From contig JAKSZT010020895.1 in the NCBI GenBank assembly GCA_026826555.1, forward strand, positions 258,814 through 322,813: a stretch of 64,000 nucleotides of DNA, written 5' to 3'. Position numbers and translations under genes: made by a program. The notes under the pieces were generated by a model, which was not told where the DNA came from, made no database searches, and was given only the letters and a program-made list of their open reading frames with translations. Source of the DNA: Tolypeutes matacus. Its lineage: Eukaryota > Chordata > Mammalia > Cingulata > Chlamyphoridae. Shown here piece by piece: positions 21,611 through 31,449 of this stretch. Position 1 is the stretch's first letter. Each line of letters begins with the position of its first letter.

Positions 21611-22436
21611 AACTTGGAGAACAACATATTTATAAAAAATGTCTTTGTGCTCATAGCTAAATCCTTTTCTGCATGTTTCATACCTGGTACACAGTTACAG
21701 CAAAAAAATATGGATATCACGAATCATGAACATGAGTTAAGTAGATAAATTAGGAAAAACTACGTTTCAAATATTCAGTTGCCATGGTATCTTTTTGGGG
21801 TCTTAGGTTTACATTTCCATTCCAGTAAAAATTATGAACTTTTAGATCAATTTCCAAGTGTTCTCCTTTTAATTTATTTTAAGATAAACAAATGTGTTAT
21901 GGGAATGATAAATTCAATAAACCATTTGGGATGTGACCAATCAGATTATATCATTTTCTAAATGATAAGGAAGCAAAGCAATATAAACAGTAAAAATACC
22001 AAGATGGGTGTATCCAGTTGAGAAATGGATTAAAACCGCTCTAATATCCGGAATTGTGAAGACAAATTTTCATCATCACAAGAAAGTTTTCTTTCTTGGG
22101 TCTGCTCTTGTCTAAGCCTTTATTTCAGCTGCTATCCTAACTGAATTATTTAATCTCCATTTAGGCTATAGTCATGGTAACATCTGATGTGCTCCCTCAT
22201 TCTTTCCTTCTTCAATGCCATTTATATTAATGTGGAAACAAGACATGGATACCAATTCTCATTACCAATGCCTTTCAAAATTTCTGAGTCTCTTGCCAGA
22301 CCTACCAAGAAAGTAGAGAACACAAATCACCAATATAGGTATGAAAAAGGGAACTGCACACCAGTTCTGCAGATAATGAAAGAGTCAGTGGGAATATTTT
22401 GAACATTATATCCATACGTTCAAATACCGTAATATA
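21611..22436. other. 3' flank of RFPL4-like copy 1
   Basis: No gene is seen. The part up to about 22110 aligns with the flank of copy 2 (29820-30300): both have 'aatgataagga', 'cagtaaaaat', 'gttgagaaatggat' and 'aatatcc' in the same order near 21960-22060 and 30175-30280. This sets the right border of the duplicated block. From about 22110 to 22436 nothing is recognised. Confidence 0.55.
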
Positions 22437-23281
22437 AAAAAAAAAATACAAAGACTTTAGAGAAAATTACAGACCAACATCTTTCATGAACATAGATGCA
22501 AAATTCCTCAATACAATACAAGGCAAATTGATTTAGTTATATATTCAAAATTATAAAATCAGTCAATCTAATTAACTAGATGAACAGACTAAAAAAGAAA
22601 AATTTATACAATGATGTAAAGGGATGGAGTAAACTGTGACAAAATTAAATATCCATTCATGATAAAAACTGTCAACAAGTCACAAATACAAGAAAGCATC
22701 CTCATGCTGACAAATGACATTTACAAAGATATGATATCTATAATTATGCTTTATCTTGAGAGAGTAAATGATTTCCCACTATGATCTGTAACAAAACATA
22801 GACATCTACTCTTATTTAACATTTTACAAAAAATTTAGCCAGTGTAATAAAGCAAGATAAAGTAAAAGAAAGGTATAATAATTGGAAAGAAAAAATAAAA
22901 CTCAATTTTCAGATTACATGACTGAATGTTCCATAAAAACTATTTTAAGGATGAGCATTTGAAATACAGGGGCTTCTTTGGGAGTTGGAGGTTGTCCTGA
23001 GTACTGTTGTGGCAATGGATGTAGGCCATTTTAAATCAGCACACACCTCTCAGAACTGAGTGGGAGAGAGTGTGGTCTACACTGTGAACTGTGGTCTATG
23101 GTTGGTGGCAAGGCTCCAGGATGTGTAAGTTCATTGAGGTTGGTGGGCCACACTGTGGGAGATGTTTGTGTGGGATGTGGTGGGAGGTGTGGGAGGTGGG
23201 CAACATGGGAATCCCAGTGGGTTCCGTGTAATATTTTGGGTAATCTAAGCACCTCTTAAAATATATGTGTATATATATATA

Positions 23282-23331
<50 letters not shown>

Positions 23332-23580
23332 CATTTTTGTAAGCAAATACACATATATGCATATATATTTATATATCATTTTGCAAATGTTTGTATGTAT
23401 TGTGAGAATTTTGATTTTTACCCATAATAAAAAAAAAAGTTATTAGAACTAATAAGTGAGTTAAGCAAGTTCACAGAAATAAGGATTAATGTATAAAAAT
23501 CAATTATTTGTCTTCTTACTGACAATGAACAGTAACTGTTCATTTCAAACTGAAATTTGAAAGCCATTATTACTTATAGT
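22437..23580 (+). mobile_element. Old L1 ORF2 (RT region), split by a young L1 tail
   Basis: Strongly decayed L1 ORF2 on the sense strand: 'gaaaattacagaccaacatc' near 22463, 'catgaacatagatgcaaaat', and after the insertion 'ttagaactaataagtgagtt' near 23442 and 'aaaaatcaattatttgtctt'. The later insertion occupies 22955-23437; without it the two halves join in normal L1 order. No frame is open. Confidence 0.7.
22955..23437 (+). mobile_element. 5'-truncated L1 3' UTR (young type)
   Basis: The last 480 bases of the long-3'UTR L1 group, ending with the (TA)-rich terminal segment and AATAAAAAAA. It contains a pure (TA)n stretch at about 23267-23325. The flanks 'aaaaactatt' and 'aaaagttatt' may be a worn target duplication. 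The reverse strand carries a 73-codon open frame (23031-23252), also present in two other copies. Confidence 0.8.
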
Positions 23581-23589
23581 CACACTAAC

Positions 23590-23660
23590 ATACATCACCA
23601 GCACATAACACAGGGACTAGCAGCAGTTTATGTCCAATAAATGTTTGCTGACTGAGTGAG
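23590..23660 (+). repeat. MIR/L2-like 3' fragment
   Basis: The order 'agcacataacacaggga', 'caataaatgtttgctgactg' and 'agtgagta' is typical of the 3' end of mammalian MIR or L2 elements. Too short to tell the two apart. Confidence 0.45.
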
Positions 23661-23689
23661 TACCATCCACATGTAAAAAATTATTAATA

Positions 23690-24515
23690 GGGGAAAGGAG
23701 AAAATTTAGAGAATGTTGGGTATATGGGAATCACCAATATTCTGTATGTGACTTTGTATAACCTAAAGCTTGTTTGAACAAAATGAAAAAAATTAGAGTC
23801 TGGGTGAATAAATGGAAACAAACATCACTGTACATACAAGACAACAGATCTTACAGTGATGAAAGACACAATGTTAAATTTTTTTTTAATTTTATATTTT
23901 GCATTTTTTAAAAAAATTTTTCTTTATTTCAAACTTTAAAATTTTTTAAATTTTATTCCTTATTTTTAAAACCATCATTATTATATCATTTTCCTATTAA
24001 CTGCATTTGGTTATTTTGCTATCTTCAATTTTGAAGAATTTTTGGAGTGGGCATTACCATCACAGAATCCTCAGGATTGGGGAACGGAAAATAGACTAGA
24101 ATAGACTTACAGTTCTCTTAGAATTGTGATCCTAACAATGGAAGAATTTTTATCATGAAAGTGGAAGCAGTAGCCACTAGAGGCTCTGAGTGGATGGAGA
24201 GAGAAAAATAGATGTAATTCTGGGGCATTTTTGACAGTTGGGAATTATCCTGAATGACATTTCAATGACAAATACAGGCCACTGTATATCATGTAATAAC
24301 TTGCAAAAATATGCGGGATAGAGTGTAAACTACAATGAAAACTTAGTGGCAATGCTCCAAGATGTGTTCACAATTGTGACAAATGTACCACACTAATGAA
24401 GGATGTTGTTGACATTGGAAAATATGGGAAGGCTAGGGAATGGGGCATATGGGAATCCCTTAATTTTTTTGTGTAACATTTATGTAATCTAAGTTTCTTT
24501 AAAAAAATAAAAATA
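23690..24515 (+). mobile_element. L1 3' UTR fragment (older 3'-end type)
   Basis: Aligns co-linearly with parts of 11330-13290: 'gttgggtatatgggaatcac' near 23717 matches near 11363, a T-rich tract near 23880, 'cattttcctattaactgcat' near 23988 matches near 11670, and the end 'taacatttatgtaatctaag' matches near 13263. Most of 11745-12830 is missing here. It ends in an A-rich tail without the (TA)-rich extension. A (GA)n stretch follows at 24533-24549. Confidence 0.75.
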
Positions 24516-24749
24516 AAAAAAGGTTTATTAAAAAGAGAGAGAGAGAGAAATGAGGACCAGGTCAAAGACATTCTTGTATATGGTGATGAGTTTTGGCTTC
24601 ACCCTGAAAGTAATGGGAAGTGAATAAATGTTTTTAAACTGAAAAAAAAAATGGTCTCCCTTGTTACAATATTAAACATTGTTCTAAGCATTACAAGCAC
24701 TGGCATGTGGGATAAATAACAGTAAGTATATTCTTTCAGTATTACTTTA

Positions 24750-24925
24750 TTTAACATACATACAGCACTTATTGTGAGTCAGACTTTGTTCTGAAAGGTT
24801 ACAAAAGACAATTTAGTTCTCAGAACAGCTCTAGAGATTGGCTTTATTATTATCTTCCTAAACATAGGTAGCTGAGGCTCATAGAGGCTAACTTGAGCAG
24901 GTCTTGCAGTAAAAAGATATTGGGT
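24750..24925 (-). repeat. MIR SINE, antisense
   Basis: Reverse-oriented MIR pattern: 'cagcacttattgtgagtcag', 'ctcagaacagctctagagat', 'ttattattatcttcctaaac', 'gctgaggctcatagaggcta'. Old and diverged. Confidence 0.6.
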
Positions 24926-25149
24926 GAGAGGAGGAAGTGGCTCGGTAGAATAAGCAAGATTCAGTGATCCAAAGGATCATCTCAGACATTTGCCCAACTA
25001 CTAATAAACTCTGAGGTGGCCCACTGTCAGTCAAAATGGTTTAGGGACTGCTGAATTTTATAATAGAATTCATGGTAAGGCAGATAAAAGGGTGCCCTTC
25101 ACAGAGTAGGTATTTAATGGATATTGTTGAAGGAAAAGTGAATGTATAG

Positions 25150-25705
25150 CAACCATTGTATCAACAAGGGAGAACCTTTTTTTAGCAGCTGTATATGGGT
25201 ATATGTTACATACAGAAAATTGATCTATTTTGAGTGTTCTGATTTAAAATGTATGCAATTATACAACTGTTACTACAATCAGGTTTTACCCAACATCATT
25301 AAAAGATCTTTGCAGTCAATCTCCATACTGAAGCCATACCTTATAACTAATGTTTTCTGTCATTGTAGTTTCGCATTTTCTAGAATTTCATATAATTGGT
25401 AAATCATGAGGGATTGTAATGTTTTCTGTCTGACCAATCTCAGTTTGTATGATATTTTAAAGATTCATCTATGTTATTACTGGTGTCCATAGTCAATTCC
25501 TTTTTATTGCCAAGTAGTTTTCCATTATATTTATGTATCACTTTTTATTTTCTAAGTACAAGTGGATGGACATTTAGGGTTTTTTTCCACTTTGAGTCTA
25601 TTTTGAGAGGTATGGCTATAAAATTAATGGAGAAATCTTCATGTGTAAATATGCTTTCATATCTTTTGGGTAAATAAGTGTGAATGGAATTGCTGGGTCA
25701 TAGAA
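25150..25705 (-). mobile_element. Old L1M 3' end and ORF2 C-terminus, antisense
   Basis: Read in reverse, this is an old L1M end: 'ttgccaagtagttttccatt' near 25508 and 'acaagtggatggacatttag' near 25559 are reversed ORF2 C-terminal segments, and 'gaattgctgggtcatag' near 25687 the following one. It lies between the two RFPL4-like copies, directly before the region homologous to the copy 1 promoter. Confidence 0.65.
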
Positions 25706-25739
25706 AAAATGTGAATTCATGAGTAAAACACTCATTTTT

Positions 25740-25905
25740 GTAAAATTATATCAAAATCTGATTGAGTTAATTAGGAGGGACAGGATATTAATGAAGTACA
25801 GGAAGAGGCCATCTATTTTAAAGCCCCTAGCTAGAGCACTAAACTCCAGAGCTGAGTTGTCTGTGGAAGCATCTGGACACTAGAGAAGTCACTAATGGAG
25901 GAGAG
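25740..25905 (+). promoter_or_regulatory. Promoter and exon 1 of RFPL4-like copy 2 (relic)
   Basis: Aligns with 17840-18007 of copy 1: shared 'tgattgagtta', 'aaagcccct', 'agctgagttgtctgtggaag' at about 25850 and the same 'gagag' exon end with GTGAG donor at 25906. The TATATAG of copy 1 is TATTTTAAA here. Directly after the donor a long (TA)n array begins, which is absent in copy 1. Confidence 0.55.
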
Positions 25906-25920
25906 GTGAGTCCAATCTTG

Positions 25921-25921
<1 letters not shown>

Positions 25922-25969
<48 letters not shown>

Positions 25970-25979
25970 NNNNNNNNNN

Positions 25980-26026
<47 letters not shown>
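25922..26026. repeat. (TA)n microsatellite with a 10-base assembly gap
   Basis: An uninterrupted TA dinucleotide array occupies 25922-25969 and 25980-26026, with ten N at 25970-25979. The true length is therefore unknown. Any reading frame through it is an artefact of the repeat. Confidence 0.95.
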
Positions 26027-26029
<3 letters not shown>

Positions 26030-26419
26030 AATGTTATATATATATTAGTTTTCATATATCTACAAATGGAAGATATGATACACCAGGTCCAAATACTTAA
26101 GAAATATATTAACTCAGAAAATATTGTTTGAGGTCAACTCAGTGCTACATACAATACGTGCATTTAGAATCACTTGCACCCTCTGCTCTAGAAGCAGTAG
26201 GCAGAAGGTAGATTTTCAATATCTAGGCTGAAGAAATGAAATGATTCTTTAGCATTAATCAAATCATAGTTTGGCCAACTCTACAAGATGGTGTATGGAA
26301 GTTCTCCAATGCACTTATTCAACCACTTAGCTGCAGCCAAGGGCTTTTGCTACACTCCAGTTGAACTATCTGAGGGAACTGGAAAGTCTCTTAGGCTAGA
26401 CAAAAAAAATATCCTAGAC

Positions 26420-26640
26420 ATGTTTTGTCCAATAAGTAATCACTTGTGGCTATTGAGCACTTTAAAAGTTTGACTAATATAGATACAGAAATTATAATTT
26501 TCATTTAGGGTTAAATAAACTATGTATTTAAAACTATTTTTGCATTTCTTATTAATTTTAATGCCTCTAAAACAATTTTAAAATTCCACATGTGGCTCAC
26601 ATTATGTTTCTGTTGGGCAGCAAAAGACTAGTTCCAGGCT
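26420..26640 (-). mobile_element. hAT-type DNA transposon relic in copy 2
   Basis: Ends 'gttttgtccaataagtaatc' and 'atgtttctgttgggcagc', with 'cacttgtggctattgagcac' and 'gggttaaataaactatgta' inside. Same family and orientation as 19373-19580 of copy 1, and probably the duplicated equivalent of it. Confidence 0.6.
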
Positions 26641-27090
26641 TCTCAATTTGAAAATTCATTAAATTACCTGTGAGTCTTTTTTTTTTTTTAATTAATTTAT
26701 TTTTTCTTGTGGGTAAATATCAAAATTTTCACAATACATACCAGTATTTGTAAAATTATATATAAATATATATGCATATATGTTCATTTGCTTACAAAAA
26801 TGTTATTTATATATATATATATATAAATATATTTTAAGAGGTGCTTAGATTACCTAAAATTTTACACGGAATGCACTGGGATTCCCATGTTGTCCACCTA
26901 CCACACCTCGCAAGGCCCCAGGATGTGTAAGTCCATTGAGGGTGGTGGGCCACACCTGTGAGTCTTTTTAATACATAGATTCTGATTATGTGGTGCTCGT
27001 CTTCCCTGAGAATGTGGATTTGTGCCAGAGCTCACATGCTGCTGATGTTACTCGTTCCCAGAGCACACATTTCTAACCCTTTCCTTTACT
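26630..27090 (-). mobile_element. MER5-like DNA transposon relic, split by an L1 insertion
   Basis: 'ggcttctcaatttgaaaatt' before the insertion, and 'atagattctgattatgtggt', 'cctgagaatgtggattt', 'tgctgctgatg' after it, follow the order of the MER5A-type hAT element. Orientation is assigned tentatively. The L1-derived piece at 26682-26953 divides it. Confidence 0.45.
26682..26953 (-). mobile_element. L1 tail with 5' inversion and 16-bp target duplication
   Basis: Flanked by ACCTGTGAGTCTTTTT (26666-26681 and 26954-26969). The larger part (26682 to about 26906) is the young-type L1 3' end in antisense, starting with a poly-T run. The last 47 bases or so ('ccccaggatgtgtaagtcca', then 'ggtggtgggccac') are in sense, matching 23110-23152 of the sense copy. 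So the 5' piece is inverted relative to the 3' piece, as twin priming produces. Confidence 0.85.
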
Positions 27091-27099
27091 ATTTTCCTA

Positions 27100-28470
27100 G
27101 GAATCTGCAATGTTTAGAACACCCAGGTGACTCTATCCACAGTGAATGTGGGTAACCACTATGGTGGATGTATTTATTCCCTGCTCAGGCTTCCTAGGTG
27201 AAGTCTGGTAAAGTTCTATGCAGCTATTGGTTCTTTAAGTCTAGTTTCATTTAGAAACTGTAGACTGCAGCACATCCTGCTTACAATGATCAGGAACTAC
27301 AGAAAATAATGCCTGATTTGATGTTGCAACTCTGTATTCTTCTTGTGATAAAATTTGGAGAAAGTTGTGCAGTTAAAATGAATAATCACAGCTCAGCTGA
27401 ACATATATTGGTTCCAAAATCAGGGTCTCAGACCAGACTTACCATATTCCTGAATCCAAGCCCCTTTGAATGTGCCAAATACCTGATCATTCTCTCTCTG
27501 ATAACAGTGTCTGTTAAAATGTGTCTCTTGATAATGGTGTCTGTTTTGAGTGTCAATAGGAAGAATGGGTTTTGGCAAATATCCCAGCCCACAATATCAA
27601 TAGTGAAAATGAGTTAATTTTGTTTTCTGAGTTACTGTGCTTTTGGTTCAATGCAAATTTCATTTTAAATAGGCAAACCTATCCCAGGTATTTTTCATCC
27701 TTGGCAAGACTTCTGTAGGTGCCAGACATGTCACAACATCCTCCACTGAAAAAAGTCATAAGGGAGCCAAGTGAAGTAAGTGGTTGTTGTCTAAAGGGTT
27801 CTGGTATAGGTCCCATACAGGCTCGATCCAAACTGTTGCAGTAGTACAAGAAGATCTGTACCTAGATCTTAATTTGAGATATTTGGTGATACTAGAAATC
27901 CACAAAGGCACAAGTTTTCCTACTCCTCTGCAAGTTCTGGGTGTAAGTTGTTCCCTAGATTCAAAGACATCCTTAGTCATACTCAAGGAATCCTTTTACT
28001 TTGTCTTGACTTCCACATTGATAACCTTTATTTTCTCAGGGCTCTTAATATTGTCTCTTCATTTTGTATATAACTCTAGGAAAATTAAAGCCTGGAATGC
28101 AATTGCCTAGTCAACAAGACTAAGTATGGCAGGTAATTGCAAAGAAAACTATTTTTAGTATTTCAACATTATTCTAAAGTTATTTAAATACTTTTTCAAT
28201 TATTAAAATACATATCCTATTAGATACCTATATTTTTACAAAATTTTTACAAAAGTGATAATTCATATAATTATTTTATTGAAACCATAGTCTCTGTTTT
28301 CATATATCTCATGATTATGGAAAGAAAAATCTTGACAAAAATAATCAGATAATGTAAAAGGAATTCTTACTATGACTAAGAGGATTGGTTAGAAGTATAT
28401 CCATCCTTTCTAATATGTAAAATTTGACTTATGGAGGCCAGGGAAATTTTGCAAGGGAAATTCTAATTAA
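27100..28470. other. Intron-like sequence of RFPL4-like copy 2
   Basis: No exon is seen. Several stretches align with copy 1: 'aataatgcctgatttgatg' near 27307 with 'aatactgcctgactccatg' near 19792, 'ttttactttgtcttgacttc' near 27992 with 'tcttgacttcaacag' near 20497, and 28100-28190 with 20605-20690. The 102- and 108-codon open frames at 27309-27617 and 27784-28110 lack matching open frames in copy 1 and are not supported as coding. Confidence 0.55.
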
Positions 28471-28475
28471 GTGTT

Positions 28476-29134
28476 TGTACTAGTCAGCCAAAGATGTGCT
28501 GATGCAAAATACTAGAAATCTGTTGGCTTTTATCAAAGGTATTTATATGGGGTGGAAGATTACTGCTACTAAGCCATAAAGCGTAAGTTACTTCCCTCGC
28601 CAAAGTCTGTTGCCATGTGTTGGAGCAAGATGGCTGCTGACATTCAGCCTTCCTCTTCCTCTTAAGGCTCTGTGGTCCCAGCTTCTTCCAATATCAGCAA
28701 TATGCCATCAGACTCTGTAAGGATTTTCTTTATCCTTTGGGCTCAATTCTCTCTGGGCTCAGGCTTGCTTCTCTCCACAAGGCCAGCTGTAGCCTATCAA
28801 GGGAACAGCTCATCTCTCTTTCTGGGGCCTCTGCTGTGTCTGTGAAACTGTCTCTATTCCTCTGTGTTCTTCTCCTATGTGTTTACTTCCTGGGCTCCAG
28901 CTCAAAACTCCAACCTCCCTTCTCTGCAGTACAGTTTCTCTGCATCCCTGCCCACCAAGGGGGTGGAGACTCAATGTCCTGATGTGTCCAATCAAATCCT
29001 TAATCATTATTTAATCAATGAAAAGTGAAACTTCTGAATCCAAAATAATCTAATATGCCCAGAGGAAAAGGTCACTTCAAAAACATAATCTAATATCTAT
29101 TTTTGGAATTCATAAACAATATAAAACTGCTACA
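28476..29134 (-). mobile_element. Solo LTR, antisense, second family member
   Basis: Begins TGTACTAGTCAGCC and ends CTGCTACA, flanked by GTGTT (28471-28475) and GTGAT (29135-29139), a 4-of-5 target duplication. On the minus strand it shares both ends and much of the interior with the LTR at 6892-7391, for example 'caccaagggggtgg' against 'ccaccccttggtgg', and 'ccatgtgttggagcaagatg'. It is 659 bp against 500 bp, so the other copy has internal deletions or this one insertions. It lies in the last intron of RFPL4-like copy 2, and the corresponding place in copy 1 (near 20955) has no insertion. Confidence 0.8.
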
Positions 29135-29239
29135 GTGATATAAAGTACAATTAAACAAGTTAAAGTGAAGTAAATATTTGGGCTTTGGACATAGAAGTGA
29201 AAAGAGGGGATGTCTGGGTATTTGCTGAGCTACTTATAT

Positions 29240-29820
29240 TTTTACCTAGTGAATATGAGATTGGACATTGACATAGCCAACAAGTACCTCATCATTACTA
29301 TTGACCTGAAAAGTGTATAAAGTGGGACTATCCAACAGAATTGGAAAAGACATGCTGAGAGAGTAAAGCTTGTGGCATTTTGTTTTGTTCTCCTATCACT
29401 TCACTTCAGGCCACCATTACTGTGAGGTAGATGTTGGAACAAACAAAGAATGAGAGCTGGGTCTTTACAATCAATCTGTTATTGAAAAGGGACAATTCAA
29501 CAGTTTTCAGAACTTGGATCCTGAACAGTGGATTTGAGAAATGGAGCATTCTACTCAACCAGCACTACTCCTTTGACAATCCTGGTTGTGAACCTTCAGT
29601 TACACCATGTAGGGATTTTCCTAGATATGGATATGGGCAACATTTCCTTTTGTGACATTCGTGATGGATCTTGTATGTTTACATTCACAAAGATTTCTGT
29701 AATGTAGCTACTGTACCCATTTTTGCTTCTTCAAATTCACATAATGATCATAAGGTCTTCCTAGGTGTCCTGCAACAAGTCTGAGCATTTCCACTCTATA
29801 ATTTTTCCTGGGAAAGGCAA
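29240..29820 (+). other. RFPL4-like copy 2, PRY/SPRY exon (frameshifted)
   Basis: 'DIANKYLIITIDLKSV' is read from about 29258, followed by a stop; 'NWKRHAERV' follows. After a frameshift 'HFTSGHHYCEVDVGTNKE' is read near 29402-29451, then TGA. Later fragments correspond to the rest of the domain (nucleotides 'agggattttcctagatatgg' near 29612 match 'agggattttccaggatatgg' near 21390). In the usual family motif HYWEVDV the W is C here. Stops and shifts differ in part from those of copy 1, so the copies have decayed at least partly independently. Confidence 0.8.
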
Positions 29821-30359
29821 ATAAACCTTTGCCCTCCAAAAAAACATTTATAGAAAATTATTTTGTGCTTGGAGCTAAAATTCCTTCTGCTTGGTATACA
29901 CATGGTAGAAAGTTACAGCAGAAAAATGTAGACTATTTCATAAAACATTAACATAAATTAAGTAAATATTTTAAAATTACCCTGCAAATATTAAGTATGT
30001 ACATGGTGGTCTTCTCAGTAGTTTATATTTATAATTTATATAAACATTTCTTAATTTCAGATCAATTTCCAAATATGTTCCTTTTTTATTTTCTATTAGA
30101 CCAACTTTGTGTATTGTGGAGGTTTTAAGCTAAATAAACATTTGGGTATGACCAAATCAATTATATGATTTTTTTAATGATAAGGAAACAATAATATAAG
30201 CAGTAAAAATAAATATATGTATATTTCAAGTTGAGAAATGGATAAATGCTTGTATAATATCCAGAAATGGGAAGACAATTTTTCACTATCACAGCAAAGC
30301 TTATCTAAGACTTAAGGTAATGCTAGTGAGCCATTGTATAAGTAAAACTCTAACAGTTT

Positions 30360-30480
30360 TGAAAATCCATGACATAATGAAAACCACCGAATTGTATAAA
30401 TGAAAGTGGTTAAAATGAGAAATTTTATGTAGTATATATGTCACCTCAATAATTTTCTTTAACATTCCTGTCCAGAATTT
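30360..30480 (+). mobile_element. Old L1 3' terminal fragment
   Basis: 'accaccgaattgtataaatg', 'gtggttaaaatgagaaattt' and 'atatgtcacctcaataattt' follow the terminal order of old L1M elements. Confidence 0.65.
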
Positions 30481-31449
30481 TTTTAAAGGCAGGAGCGGGT
30501 ATTGGGGGTGGGGAGATATGTGGGATAGGGCACACCTGTGGCATACCTCAATGAAAATGTTATATGAAAATTATATGAAAATGTTCATCTTGTCATAGTG
30601 TGTTATTTCAGTGGGTGGAGACCCACACAATAAACAAGAAAATATTAACCTCTCATCCTGAGAAGTCTTGCTATGTCTCAATTAAAAGGACAGGAATCTT
30701 TCAAGAACATAGGCAGTACCTAATAAAAGAAAACAAACCAATATGTCAAGCCCTCAATAATATTGCATTTAACTATGAACCTTATACCTCAAAAATTGAA
30801 ACTTGGTGGTTAAGTCCAATGTCTGATTCTTCTACATATGAATCTTGTCTTGGTTATACAGTACAATCTTTAAGATTGTTCTCTTTGTGCAATTGATTCA
30901 TGCCCAGGAGAAAACTTCCATTTTGTTTATTTTTGTTTATATCTTTAGTGTTTCTTTTTTTTTAATCTCCTTTAATTATATCTCACTTATTTTGCCTCAT
31001 TATGTCCCAGAATTTGCATGTAAATATAAATGTGTATATATATTCTTTTTTAGATACTCTACATTATGTAAAGTTACGTATTTGTATTTTAAGTATATTC
31101 ACTTATTGTATAGAGTTTTATATATAAAGCCATGGTTATGCACTTGATGGACAATTTAAAAGATTTTTCAAGGTAAAAAAAAAAAAGAAAACATCTGGAG
31201 GACAACAGATTTCAGGGGGGCAAAAGCACAAGAATTAGAAATGCTGGAAGAGCAACTGTGTTTCAGCTGAAGACCCAAAGTGGCACAAGGAAAGATGACC
31301 TGGTATAGGCAGAGTTCAGGCTTCCCTGGAAATAAAGACAGTAGCTACAAACCTTTGGCCATACACAGAAGCAAAGAGACTCCTCCTGTACTGGGAAGCA
31401 GCTTGGTGGTAGAGGGTGATTCAGTTGTCACCTTAGGCCTCTCTCTCTG
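30481..31449. other. Interval without recognised features
   Basis: AT-rich from 30560 to 31170 with a hydrophobic 100-codon open frame of low complexity (30845-31147), taken as chance. An A-run of about 12 lies near 31173. From 31190 on the composition is more balanced and may already belong to the duplicated block that follows. Confidence 0.4.

Larger units (their letters stand above)
25850..29820 (+). pseudogene. RFPL4-like pseudogene, copy 2
   Basis: Tandem copy of the gene at 17945-21610. Exon 1 and a SPRY exon are recognisable; no RING-coding sequence was found between 25906 and 29230. Intron segments align with copy 1, for example 'tagtcaacaagactaa' at 28108 and at 20610. The intron has gained a (TA)n array, an inverted L1 tail and a solo LTR. 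With the RING exon gone and multiple stops and frameshifts in the SPRY exon it cannot encode an RFPL4 protein. Confidence 0.8.

Noticed and set aside
25906..26100. Open frame of Tyr-Ile repeats spanning the N run
   Set aside because: It is the translation of the (TA)n array and includes unknown bases.
27784..28110. 108-codon open frame in the intron of RFPL4-like copy 2
   Set aside because: The aligned part of copy 1 (about 20270-20600) has no corresponding open frame, so conservation does not support coding.
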